From: Anastatus disparis
Lineage: Eukaryota > Arthropoda > Insecta > Hymenoptera > Eupelmidae
Reading direction: 5' to 3'
Assembly (NCBI GenBank): GCA_017163975.1
Contig: JAFFSR010000004.1
Span: 8,122,001 to 8,186,000, forward strand
DNA: 64,000 nucleotides
Shown here piece by piece: positions 11,396 through 23,716 of this stretch (position 1 is the stretch's first letter; the number at the start of each line of letters is the position of its first letter). The notes beneath the pieces were generated by a model. The model was not told the origin of the DNA and did no database searches. It saw only the letters and a program-made list of their open reading frames with translations. The translations under genes and the position numbers were made by a program.

Positions 11396-14300
11396 ATGAA
11401 ATGGAAAAATGTTGTGCTTCGTATTTATTTATTAAAAATATTAATTTTACCAAGTATTCAATTTAAAAATAAGTATGAATTAAAGAATTTCCAAAACAAA
11501 GAAAGAATACCGAAAATTCTTGTAAGATGATTTAACATAATAATTTTAATTCGTAATAGTGTGAATAATAGTTATGCTTTATTGATTTTAATATATTCAA
11601 AGATATTTTTTATGTTATATATTACATACATTGTGTTTTGGTGAATGGAAAAAAGGACAAGTTTTTTGCTCCAATGGTTTATGAAAATTAAATAATACTT
11701 AAAGTTACTAGTGTTAACAAATCTAATTAGATTTTTATTGTTCGACAAACCAAATTTTTATACAGTGTTGAAATTTATTGAAAATAATTTTAAATTAAGA
11801 GAAAGTTTATTTATTTAAGTAACTATTTTGTTTGTTGAGTTTTTTTTTATTTTATAATTTATTAAATAAAAATTTCAAAGGTATATATTAATTTTTAAAT
11901 AATTTTTATCAAATGTTTAATTATTGCTCTATTTATTTTATTAAATTTTTGTAATAATGTGACATTATTGTATTAAAAGTAATATTCTGTCGTTCTAACA
12001 TAATATCATATATGAAAGAAAAGATATCTAAAAGAAATCAACTAATAATAATATTTTTTACAAAATAATCCATCTATTTTAATGATATTAAAGAATAAAG
12101 ATTATCAAAAAGTAAACGTGTGTATTTTGTAATTTTTTCCTTAATGAAAATTATGTTTTCTCTTTATTGCAAATTTGTATTGTTAAACTTATTGTAGCAA
12201 TACAAATATAAATAAATATATAGTTATATATGAGTAATTTTTCTTATTAAGTTTGATTTAATGGGATCGTTCAAGATTATTTAGCGATAAAAAAGTGATT
12301 TTTATTCTAATTGAAATTAAAAGAGTAACTAAAGGTATTGTATTATGTATTAATAAATTGAAGAGTAGAAATTCAATAAATCTAAGTAGCAATTAGAAAA
12401 AAAAATTTTATTGTCATTTCCTGTCACTTTAAAATATTAGAATTTTTAATTTTAAAAATTAGTTTGCACTTAATAACTGCAACATACAGTTAATAGCTAT
12501 TTTAATTTTAATAAATTTTGTACATATACGTTAATTTGCTTTACGAAATATACCACCAAATAAAATTAATTCTATATTTTTTGTATAGCCTTTTTTTATC
12601 TAAAATGAAAAAAATTAAATTAATCAAATGAAATTCCTTGTTAATTAAAGTTTTAACTTACGTATTTTTTCAGATTATAATCCAAATTTTGAATTTTTGA
12701 ATTAATAATTCAAGTTCACTTAAGAATGTGAATCAATTTTTCAAAAATAACGATTTTTCATGTAAAATTAATTCTTTTATTAATGTATAAGCCAACTATA
12801 TTTCACTATAATTTATTTATTGGTAAAAAAGTTAATTTATTTTGGTTATTTTTTGAATAAAATAATTTGTATAAAAATCAGTCTGACAAAATTCTGGAGC
12901 ATTGCAAGAATCAATTGTAAAATTATTAAAAGTTCTTTTGCATAGCTTTTGACTTTGACAAAAACATAATTAATAAATTACTTGAGCGATCTGACTACTC
13001 TCTAGCCAATTTCTCTATTTTTATTATGTGTAGACGTTAATTTGTGTTTTACTTCTCAAATAAAATATTTTATTGATAATATTTTCGTTAAAGAAAACCT
13101 ATCCTATATTGAATTAATAAAGAAAAAAATTTTTAACAACGAGACAACAGAATAATGTATCCTAAAAATATATAAGAAAATGGAGTATTGGCAGTATTTT
13201 TTTAAATTTTATTTAACGTCGCTATATTTATGCTATTTAGCCACAGAGGTGCAGTATCTTCGTGAACAAAGTACATATAACGTACAACTGTGGGACCTCG
13301 AGATTATGAGTACATCGCTCTATCAATTGAGGCGCTGACACCTCATTATTTATTTTTCATAAAACATCGGAGCAATAGTTTAGTATTTTGATTTATAGTG
13401 TTTTTATTCTTTTGAATTTTTTGCTATCTTATACGTGATGAGAATGAAATTTATACTACGTTTCAAGTTTTAGAAATTAATTACTTTTTAATATTAAATT
13501 ATTGAACTCGTTTTTCTTTCCATATTTCTTATGCTATTTTATTCTTAGTTCAATTTTATTACTCTCTACTTTATTGTCTACTAATTATAAGTAGAAAAAA
13601 TGTGTTATTTTTGTCTTATATTTGAGTTGAATGTCTATTATCGTTGAGATGAGAATAAATAGTACATTATATAACTAGGAAGTAAAATCGTGTATTTCTC
13701 CCGAAGGTGGCGTTTGCGACCCAAGCGATCGAAATGAGGAGAGAAATAGACTTTACTTTCGAATTCAATATTGAGTTTTATTCTACCTTAACAGTGGACA
13801 CTTTATTAATTAAAAAAAAGTTGGCCCAATTGAATAAAAATTGTAATTTTCCGAATTTGATAATATATTGAGTTTTATTAGATCATGTAATAAGTAGTTA
13901 AATATATTTTATTAATAAAAATTTATGAAAATATTAGTATTTTATAAAATTTTCAATAAGTTATTCAATTTTTTAAATGTATAATTCAGCGGGAATAAAG
14001 TACTAGATTTCCGCTAAACTTTAGGAGTCAGTTAATTTGTTTACGTCCTGCTTTTCGAATTAATAAAGTGGTCATTATTGTTAAGGTAGGAATAAATCTT
14101 ATAACGAAATTGTTCTAATGATATATTTAGTAAATGAATTATTTTTTAAGGTGGACATCATTCACAACTGTTATCCTAAAGATGAAATGATTGTTTTTTC
14201 TGGAAATTGGACCAGCAACGACATTTCCGGAATGAAAAAAATATTTAGTTTCTTTACATCTGTTTATCTTATCGGTTTGCAAGAAGATTTTCATTTCAAG

Positions 14301-16278
14301 AAGCACAAACGTTTGAAGAATGTTTTTAAAATGAGCAAAAGTGTCATTCAAAAAAGAAAGTATCCAAGCAACAATTTTATTATCATGATATCTTCGTACA
14401 AGGATCTAATGCTGGCATTGAAAATGCTCAAAGAATCTGTACTTTGGAATCACGAAGGATTTTTCTTAATTATTTGCCGCCACGTATGCAATCCGTATAC
14501 TGCACGTTTATTTTTGAAATTAGCTTGGTCCTTTTACATTTTGTCCGCAACAGTTGTTTGTGTCGATGATGATAATGTCGATATGATAGAATTGTATACA
14601 TTCAATCCATACGCGAATATTGCTCCAAATTTTTGGAATATCATTCCAAGCGAAGAGGATAATAAGAGTTACAACTGGACATTATATCAACAGCCATTAA
14701 GTGTATCAATGATACCTACCTGTAAGTACACAAATAAATTTTTTAATAAAATTTAAAAGCAATTCAATAAATGTTATATATATTTAATAACCCTGGTAGA
14801 AAATTTGTCTAGTTTTATCGAGGCCTCGATTATTTAACATACAAAACTAGACAGATCTAGACAGATCTACAGTAAATTTCTACCAGGGAAGTATACTATA
14901 AAATATAAATTTCGTTTAATAATTTTTACATTTTTGGAACTATTATGATAGTTTTAATATCATACTTTTCAAAAGATTCTTAAAAATCATGTTATACAAT
15001 TAATATACTCAATTATTATTAAAATAAAAATATGTTGCGGTTTCAAAACAATCAATACTTTTCACAGATTCCAATGCTTGCAATCGATTGACTTACAACA
15101 AGACATATAAACTAAATGGTTATGCTGTAAAGATAGGCGCCTATTTCCATCCAAAACTTTTGACCATCGACAAAAGTAAAAAAGATCTATCTCGTTACGG
15201 TGGCGTTAGCAGTGAAATATTAAATGCCATTTGGACAGCTTTAAACTCATCAACCAAAGTTAAACTCTATTCAAAATCAAGTTTTGTCGATGACAATAGC
15301 TCCCTTCACAGTTTCTTACGTGATTTGCTTAAGAACAAACTAGAAATCGCCATGAATATGAATGTGTTGCGTGATTTTTGGAAACTCCAAAGCTATCCAC
15401 ATGAAAGCACTGGTTTTTGTATGGTAACTCGTAAAGATTCTTATATTAACAAAAGCGTTGAACCAATAATAGAATTGAAATATTGCATTATGATTATTTT
15501 ATTTATCTGTATTCTAATATTAACGATCAAATTACTGATCAAACGAACAATAATATTTGCTGCACTAGAATTACTACGGATGACTGTTAACAAGCCCACT
15601 AATTTTCCATTCCATGGTTCAGCCCGAAGAATTTTTTTTACTTCTTGTTTATTATCAGCGATGACATTCTATACTGTTTTTCAAGGAAAACTCATATCAT
15701 ATAAAGTTGTACCCAATAGTAAACCAATGATCGAAACCGCCCATGATTTAGTCATGTCTAAATTAATGATTTATGGCACTCTTGATTACAACGAACTTCT
15801 TTCTGATTTGAATGTGGAGAATCGTTATTATTTCAGCAAATATACCGATTGCCTAAATCGACTGTTCAAAGGTCAACATTTGATCTGCATAGCTGCATGC
15901 AACGAAGCAAATAATAAAGTTTACGAAGACGAAACTATTCACGTGTCGAAAGAAATCAGAAGATTTTACATGGCTTTTTCTACGACAGAAGATTGGCCAC
16001 TTTATACAAGATTTAATGACAGGCTGAGAAGATTAAGTGAAGCTGGATTTGTCAATTTATTTCGACAAAGAGAAGCTGAAACAATTTTACGACATTCACA
16101 AGAATATAAACGAAATCATCAGAATTCCCATAAACCAATGAGAGTAAAAATTTATTGGCACCATTTTTACGGTGGATTAACACTTGGATTTGTTACGTTT
16201 ATCGCTGAAATTTATTTTTATAGAAAAAGAACTAAAATTAATAATTTTTTACGATTAATAATATGTTGTAAAAAATAA
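11396..16278 (+). CDS. Ionotropic receptor (iGluR-related chemoreceptor), gene 1
   Basis: Three exons join in frame to about 635 codons: 11396-11521 (donor GTAAGA), 14151-14721 (donor GTAAGT) and 15068-16278. Exon 1 encodes a hydrophobic N-terminal signal peptide (LLKILILPSIQF). Exon 2 gives a divergent extracellular N-terminal region with a conserved NHEGFFLII block. Exon 3 carries the ligand-binding S1 half with a YGGVSSEI segment, a first membrane helix at about residues 371-390, a re-entrant pore segment near 419-440, the S2 half, and a last membrane helix near 598-618. This order and length fit insect ionotropic receptors, ligand-gated cation channels of chemosensory neuron dendrites. 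Classic glutamate-binding residues cannot be recognised. A paralog follows at 20182. Which receptor subfamily it belongs to is not determinable by eye. Confidence 0.82.
11522..14150. other. Intron 1 of receptor gene 1
   Basis: Intron of 2.6 kb, AT-rich. It contains a minus-strand SINE copy (13205-13352), a GC-richer segment near 13700-13745 with a CCAAGCGATCG motif related to the CAAGCGAAGCGA palindromes, and a pair of inverted ATTCTACCTTAACA sequences at about 13780 and 14080. No exon is visible. Confidence 0.5.
13205..13352 (-). mobile_element. tRNA-derived SINE, copy 1
   Basis: Reverse-complemented, the sequence starts with a degenerate tRNA-like head (AGCGCCTCAATTGATAGAGCG), continues through a damaged B-box region and ends in the family tail with ...ATAAATATAGCGACGTTAAAT. 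It is alignable along its length with the better preserved copy at 18364-18546. Confidence 0.65.
14791..14888. mobile_element. Tiny MITE with CCCTGGTAGAAA ends, copy 1
   Basis: CCCTGGTAGAAAATTTG at the left and AAATTTCTACCAGGG at the right are inverted. The 98-bp interior carries its own repeat (CTAGACAGATCTAGACAGATC). It lies inside intron 2 of receptor gene 1. Other members of the family are at 18127 and 41897, with a solo end near 310. Confidence 0.75.
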
Positions 16279-16489
16279 CTTTGACAATTCTTTTAAAACA
16301 ATATCGAATATAAACTTTTTAATTGTATACGATTGTTAATGAATTCTAATAAAAAAGTAGTTTTCGTAAAACTTACACATTTTAGAAAATCATAAATAAC
16401 ATTTTATTATATCATACATCAAAGTTTTCAAAATAAAAATCATCCATATAAACTAGAAATTAAATTTAGACACTTGAAAATTTTTTTTA

Positions 16490-16684
16490 TTTTTATTTAA
16501 CATCACTGTATTTTTTTCTATTGCGATGCTGGCGATGGAGGTTTTTCAGTGTTTTTGTGAACAAAGCTTATGTATTCTACATACAGTAATGTTTGTATCA
16601 ATCGGCCGCCGAAATCGGGATTCAAACTCGGAACCTCTCGATTACGAATTCATCGCTCTACCGACTAAGCCACTGATAATCTCT
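16490..16684 (-). mobile_element. tRNA-derived SINE, copy 2
   Basis: On the minus strand: A-box AGTGGCTTAGTCGGTAGAGCG, then GAGGTTCCGAGTTTGAATCCCG (B-box), then a tRNA-unrelated tail ending in CAGTGATGTTAAATAAAAA. Head and tail align with the copy at 18364. It sits about 210 bp downstream of the receptor gene 1 stop. Confidence 0.8.
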
Positions 16685-16689
16685 TTCAA

Positions 16690-18126
16690 TTATATTTGAC
16701 GATTATAAATTCCATGTACATACTTAGATATTGAATAACGTGATATTGATTTTAGACACAATATTTAAAAGCTTGAAGATCGAACAATTAATTTATTACT
16801 GGCGAAATATTTTTATCAAAATATACATAATCTTGATAATATTCAAAATATTAATAAATTAAGCATACAATCAATAAAAAGAAAAATTTACTTTAAGCTC
16901 TCCTTTTAGAAAATAAAAGATATTTAAAAGCTTCACGAAAATCAATTTCCTAAATAATTATCGTAAAAGCACGACTTATTTGTAATATTCTTTAGAAAAA
17001 GAAGTATATTTACAAACTGCTATTTATGGTCACTCGTGTTACTATTCAAAAAGTTTTTGCTGTATGATTATTTCCTTGTAAATAAAATTTTAAATGCACG
17101 AAAAAATGTTTCATATTTTTTAGTAAATATTTTAAAGTTTGGCTTAAAACTCTAATTTTATAAAGAAACACATGAGACATACATTATATTTACATGATAT
17201 AATAAGAGTATTAATAACAGAGTTGTTTAAAAAAATTAATTCTTTTTTTTATTCAAATTATTAACAAATAAATATGTAAACAAAGGTAAAATATATTTTT
17301 ATTTTCGGTAATTACAAAGATGTGTTTAAATTTAATAAAAAAAATTATGGTTGTGATATATTATTTTCTCATATAAAACACAGTTTCTGCACATCAATGA
17401 GTCAGTTACTAATAAAAAAAACAAAAATCGTTTGTTTACGTTATACCTAAAATAATAAGAATAGTTTTTCAAATAAGCTAAAAAGATTTTTAAAAAAGTT
17501 ATTGTAATCTAAGTCATAAAAATTAATTTTTATAAAAATGCTAATTCAAATGTGTTCAATTTCCAATTACGAAATAATAAATTCAATAATATTTAAAAGT
17601 AATGTCCATTTCTTTTCGTTAATGAAATATTATTTTCGGCAAAATTTTAATATCTGATAAAAAATCAAAGAGGAAAATAAAATTATAATAATGATGACCT
17701 ATATTCTTCCTATTTTTAATCCTGAAATATAAAAAACTGACACTCTTATCGATAAGAATAATCTAGTAAATGTACAATGAATTGATGGCTTCTCAGTCTA
17801 TACACTTTATCTTTCTTTTTTACAAATGAAATTTGGTAAGCTTTTCAATTACTTTCGGAAAGAGGCTAAGTCAAATAACATTTGTAAAAGAAATAATGCT
17901 GAGTGTTCATAGTGGAATTGTTAAGTTGGTCGTGTATTTATTAACACATTAAAATTATTACTAATTTTTATAAAAACAATTTAATAGTTGTATCATTAAA
18001 ATCGAGAAGATCGATCAAAGAAATAAGTGTATAAAGATCAAGTTTTTTTTATTTTCATCTCAAATATAATTAATCAAACAGTAAATAAAAATAAAAACAA
18101 ATTTATAATTAAAAATTAATAATACA
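16690..18126. other. Intergenic AT-rich DNA between the receptor genes
   Basis: No coding exon is visible; there are runs of A/T and no clear tandem repeat. Confidence 0.4.
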
Positions 18127-18283
18127 CCCTGGTAGAATTGTGAGCATTAAAAATGGTGTGTATAAAAATTTGAGGTTATTAGTAATAATAATGCCAAAGA
18201 AATGGCCAATAAATGTTAAAAAAAGCGTTTTTATTTCTACTGGCCAAAAAATGTTGAAAAAAACGTTTCAATTTCCACCAGGG
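18127..18283. mobile_element. MITE with CCCTGGTAGAA ends, copy 2
   Basis: The ends CCCTGGTAGAA and TTTCCACCAGGG are inverted and are bordered on both sides by ACA, a possible 3-bp target duplication. The interior contains an AAAAAACG/CGTTTTTAT pair of inverted segments and differs from copies 1 and 3. Confidence 0.65.
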
Positions 18284-18363
18284 ACAGTATTCTAAAAATA
18301 TCATGGCATGAAATAGAACTAAAATCAATAAAATTATAATTGATAGATGTTATAAAAGAGATT

Positions 18364-18546
18364 ATCAGTGGCTCACTCGGTAGCGTGATGGATTCGTAAT
18401 CCGAGGGCCCGAGTTCGAATCCCGCTCTTGACCGATTTATACAAGCACCACTTTACGTTACATGTGCTGCAGTTCACGAACACACTGAAACGATCTCCGT
18501 CGCTAATTAGCATCGCAATCATAGCATAAATACAGCGACGTTAAAA
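18364..18546 (+). mobile_element. tRNA-derived SINE, copy 3 (best preserved)
   Basis: A tRNA-like head carries an A-box (GTGGCTCACTCGGTAGCG), an anticodon-arm-like TGGATTCGTAATCCG and a B-box (GAGTTCGAATCCC). It is followed by a 100-bp unrelated body (ACATGTGCTGCAGTTCACGAACACA) and a short tail ATACAGCGACGTTAAA. The internal RNA polymerase III promoter boxes at the usual spacing identify this as a SINE. It is not a functional tRNA gene because the acceptor stem cannot be completed. Confidence 0.88.
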
Positions 18547-20181
18547 TATTAAAAATTTGATTTGATTAGTTTGCATAATTTATGATATTCTTCCATATTT
18601 TTAATCTCTTTTTTTTTAATCATAAATACAAAATCTTTCTGATGTGACAATTTTGAGACTTGATTTTGTCTACTTTGATGGTCACTTCAGGATTTCTGAA
18701 TAAAGGGACGTTAAATAAAATAAAAAATATTCGATCAAATTTGTGTTTTGTCTTACTGTTTTTGCCATATTTACAGTTTTCGTTATTTCAATATAAATTT
18801 GGATTCTTGGATAGAAGTTTAATTTTTTTCTCCAAATAAAATACCATACGTAAATTCTATTCTATAATTTCTAACTTTGATGTATTTTGATAAGACGCAG
18901 TTAAGGTCACAGACACACTTTTTTACAATTTTTTTTTTTAAATGAACACAAATTCATACTAAAATTATCATCCGAAAATTCAGGTTTGAAAAGGTTCATA
19001 TTAGTTTAATTTGTATATAAAAATAGAATTTGTTTATTACAATTATTCCATTTGCTGCTTCTATTTTATTTATTATAATATCAAATACTTTCAAAAAAAT
19101 CTTCCCCATTCAAACTTATACTTGTCTTCGCACTCTCTGTTTTTTTCATTGTTATAATTTGTGAATTTCTCATAATTTATTTATTCGTAATCATTTCTAA
19201 TTTGTGTCTTTCTGTATTTCCATATGGATCAGAAGTCAGCCATGATTCTTGCATTGCTTATTATACATCATCTTTGCAAATAGAGAGATCATCATCACGT
19301 AACTTGAGTGAAATCTTCAATGAATGAACTCGGCCCGGTTATGAAATTCAGACTTTTATTGAAAAATAGAAGTGATTAATAATTTTGACGATGGCATAAG
19401 TACAGCGATTATTTTGAAATAAAATTTAAATTAATGTGTTATAAAGTATATTGATTAAAAAAAATTTTATTTATTTTTGTTCTTAATTTAATCGATTACA
19501 TTGGAGAGCTTTTTTACTTATTTTTTTAGGTAAATTGCTTTATTTATTATATTCTTTAGTGGTGATTTGAATTAATTAATTTATGTTTTTATATTTTTCT
19601 GTTTAATACTTTGAAAAAAAGCCAATAGTATTATCTAAAAATTGCCGATACAAAATAAAATATTCACGACGAAATTTTTGGTTCGTATAAATCAATATAT
19701 TCTTCTGTAACACCTTCCAATTATATTATAAGCAATAGAATTCTATTCAAGGGTTCCATTGAATTTTATAAATCAAATTCTATTCATAACATGTCTTCGA
19801 GGCGCCACGCGCGCTTCTTGACAATTATTAGTCGTTACTTTCAACATTTCTTTCATAATTATCAAGATAAAAAAAGCGAGGGTCTGAGCAATCATCCATG
19901 TTTAATAGTATAGTATTGTGATTTTGGTTTAGGTACGCTTTAATAAATCGTTTTTTTTTCTGTAATTTTTAGGGGAATAGAGTATAAATAATTCTATTGT
20001 GTCTAATCAATTGAAGGACATAATCACTAATGATTACAATGGTTATAGTCCTTGTAATATTTTTTAGTGAAACTCAATTTTTTTCTGCAGCCAAAAGCTT
20101 AACACGGCAGTCGATAACTTGAAATTCGTTTGATGACACCAACATATTACATTTAGTTATGAAAAAAAAATCATTTACAAT
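18547..20181. other. AT-rich intergenic DNA upstream of receptor gene 2
   Basis: I see no exon. One GC-containing motif, TCGAGGCGCCACGCGCGCTTC at about 19797, contrasts with its surroundings. The promoter of the downstream receptor is probably in the last few hundred bases. Confidence 0.4.
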
Positions 20182-23100
20182 ATGAATCTAAAGTATTTCA
20201 TCTTACACTTTTATATGCTTAATTTAATAATAATAATAAAAAGTGAACAGAAGCAAATATTAAAACACTTTGGAAATATAAACAAGATGAGGAAGCTAAC
20301 AAACGTGACGGTAAGTTCAATAAATTAGTTATAAAATATATTTATAAAATTGTATCCTTTTATTTTACAGATAAATATTATTGAAAAATGTTTCAACCGC
20401 GATTTTCACAGAAACAATATTTTAATAAGCAACTGGAGAGACAACAATGACAATATTATAAATGAAATTTTAACCAATTCGATGCCTATTAATTTAATCA
20501 AAGTTAAAAAAATATTCTCGAAAAGAAAAATCAATAGATATGAATATTCTAATGAAATTCATGAGTCGCAAACGTTTTACAAAAAACATTTAGGTAATAA
20601 TTTTGTCATTTTTACATCGTCGACCGTAACACTTGCTGCCAGTTTACGTATGCTAAAGCAAACAATTTGGTGGAATCACGAAGGATTTTTTTTAATAATT
20701 AATGAAAATATTCACAATGGATGTAACTTAGCAGATTCATTTTTTCAAGAACTATGGAATTTTAATATTTTGTCAACAGTGTTGTTATGTTTTAATACTG
20801 AATACGGAATGGAATCGTATACATTTAATCCATACAATAATTATGCACCGAAATTTTGGAATTTAGTTAATCGTAATGTTACGATAAACAATGATAATAA
20901 TTGGGACTTATTTCGACATTCTTGGAGAATATCATATAATATTTCAGGTAAGCTTACATAAATAAACATTTTCGTAAATGCGGCACAAGTAATTAAAAGT
21001 AATAAATAAAAAATCATTTTTTTTTTCCTTTACGTTGCTGCTATTATTAATAATAAATCACTTATTTTTTTTTATAAATATGCTTGATTTAATGTGATTT
21101 TATGATAAAAAATACCTTCAATATTAGTATAATATTAACATGATTCTAATTATATTTTTAAGTAAATAAAAAATTACATCGAACTTTAATTTATCCAATA
21201 ACACTTTCAAATTTATCGCACAATTTTTTAAAATAAAATAAAATTAAGTGTTAAGTTTATAACTATAAATTAAGTTAATTATGTAATTTTTTATTAAAAA
21301 AAAAACTTTTAAAATGAAATAATAAATTTTAAACCATAATATATGCTAATTGTTTTTGCTTAGATCCGAGCCTCTGTAATTATTTGAATTTCGACAAAAC
21401 TAAAACATTAAATGGTCATACAATAAAAATGGCTGCTTTCATACATTCAAAATTGCTTGTCTACAATCCCAACAAAACTGGATTAGAAAAATTTGGCGGT
21501 GTCAATGGTGATATAATTCGAACAATCTGTAATCATCTAAACGCTACCATAACAGTTAAATTTTTCAATAAAATGGGATCAATCGATGATTACGGCTTTT
21601 ATCATAGTTTTCTCAAAGATTTGCAAATTGGTCAATTAGATTTTGCTATGAATATGAATCTTTTAAGAAGCATATGGAAACAACAAACTTATCCGCATGA
21701 ATCATCAGGATTTTGCATTGTATCGTTGAAAAATCCTGTTAGCTTTATGAAGAAGTTCGAAACGGTTTTTACTCCTGATGTTTGGTGGATTTTAGGTAAG
21801 AGAAATAATAATATTATTTTCAATTTAACAATCATTTATTATTGAACTTCACTCAATTTCATTAACGTTTATATAATACAATTTATGATTTCATATTTAA
21901 AATACATATTTTCAAAGCAGATTATTCACGGGTGGGGTCCAATATTTAGAATGTCCATTTTACATTTGCGTCAAAAATACAAATCCCAATTATTCGAACC
22001 ATTATTTCATAGTTTCGAAGTTCAAATTTAAGAAAATTCATTGAATAGAAACGTGTAGACTACAAATGATCAATCTTTAGAAGTTTGATTATTAGAATAT
22101 TATTTATTCGACACTAAACATAAGTCAATTATTTCGAAATTACAACTGCACTAATAAACATAAAAATAAAATAGAAGTTTATTTAACCGAAAACTACTGA
22201 TTTATTCATTGCTGATGTCTTGAACTTAGTAATTTTCGGTTAAATGAATTTCTATTTTATTTTTATGTTTTTAGTTCAGTTATAATTTCGAAATAGTTGA
22301 CACATTATTAATTTCGAATAAATAATATTCTAATAATCTAACTTAGTTTGATTGGGCATTTGTAGTTTACACATTTCTATTTTATCAATTTTCTTAAATT
22401 TGAACTTCGAAATTCCGGAATAATTGTTCGAATAAATGGAATTCGTATTTTTGACGCAAATTTTAGATGAACATTCTATATATTGGACCCCCCCCTTATT
22501 CACAATACGTAGTAATTTATAAAAAGTAGAAATATTCCGGTATAGCCAGACATGCTCGAATTCTAATTTTTTAACAAAATACATTTTTCTTAATAACTTT
22601 ATATTTATATCTATAAAAATTAGTAGGACATTATATAATTTTATGTTATTTTATAGAAACGTATCTTCAATATTATTGAATATTTAGATAAAATTTTAAA
22701 TTTGCTCGATAGCAATGGCAATATTTTTCATAGTATTTTTTTCACGCAATAATTAAGAAGGAACATTGCTTTAATTTTTATACAAAATTTCATTGTAAAT
22801 TTTATGGAAAAATTCTTTTTGTCTACTTATCATATAACACGATGATAATTTTGTATATTACAATAGTATTATTTGTTAATATATATATATCTCTACATAA
22901 TGTTTTTTTCTAATTACAGGTATAACATGTATAATTACAATGCTCATTTTTAAATATATGTTGATGCAATCATTAGCCTCTGCTTCGTTAGAATTTTTAA
23001 GATTTTTCTTGATGATGAATACGTCACATTTAAGATTGAAACTAAACAACTTACCAAAGAGAATATTTTTTGTAGTTTGTTTCATTTTATCAATGATTGC

Positions 23101-23716
23101 GAATTCATTGTTTCAAAGTAAATTAAATTCCATTAACGTAATACCTAACACAAACCCAACAATCGATACTATAGATGACTTGGTCAATTCAAATCTGAAG
23201 ATTTACGGTACTGTTGGATACAAAGAATTATTGTCCGATTTAAATATTGCCAATTTACGCGATCGTTATGAATTAGATGTATATTCAAATTGCATTGAAA
23301 AATTAAATAAAGGTGAAAACGTTGTTTGTATACCAGGTTGCATAGAGGCAAGATATCACGCTTACGAAGGTGATAAGTTTCATATATCGAATAATAAAAT
23401 GAAGGCAGTTTTTATGGTATTTATGACTAGAGAAGATTGGCCTTTAATAGGTAAATTTAATTCAATCATCAGAAGAATCAGCGAAGCTGGAATTATCAAA
23501 TTATTTAGGACACGTGAAACTAGATATTTTAAACAACCTTTGAATAGCGATAACGAAGTTAAAAAAATCACTCGTCAAGATTTGATTTTTGGTTTTATTG
23601 TTTTGATATTGGGATATTTTATAGGATTTTGCGGGTTATTAATTGAAATAATTGTTTATATGGTTAAAAGAAAATTTAATGTCAAAAAAATATCAATCGT
23701 AAGTAAAAGAAAGTGA
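20182..23716 (+). CDS. Ionotropic receptor (iGluR-related chemoreceptor), gene 2
   Basis: Four exons join in frame to about 644 codons: 20182-20310, 20371-20947, 21364-21795 and 22920-23716, all with GT donors and AG acceptors. Exon 1 encodes a signal peptide (FILHFYMLNLIIIIKSE). Exon 2 has the WNHEGFFLII block shared with gene 1. Exon 3 has the S1 half with FGGVNGDII. Exon 4 has membrane helix 1 (about 379-395), the pore segment (about 426-447), the S2 half and the last helix (about 600-627). Exons 1-2 share intron phases with gene 1, showing tandem duplication. Unlike gene 1, an extra intron (21796-22919) splits the region just before helix 1, and this protein retains an FTPDVWWIL segment that gene 1 lacks. 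It probably acts as a subunit of a dendritic cation channel. Confidence 0.83.
21932..22497. mobile_element. 566-bp fold-back element inside receptor gene 2 intron 3
   Basis: The two halves are nearly perfect mirrors: TTATTCACGGG...GGTCCAATAT at the left matches ATATTGGACCCCCCC...TTATTCACA at the right. Arms of about 260 bp run through ACGCAAA-, TCGAAGTTCAAATTTAAGAA and TAACCGAAAA segments to a short centre near 22210. The minus-strand ORF over 22330-22584 is a by-product. It occupies half of an intron that gene 1 does not have. Confidence 0.85.

Noticed and set aside
18364..18440. A functional tRNA gene
   Set aside because: A- and B-boxes are good, but there is no pairing acceptor stem and the sequence continues into a body shared by four other copies, so it is a SINE.
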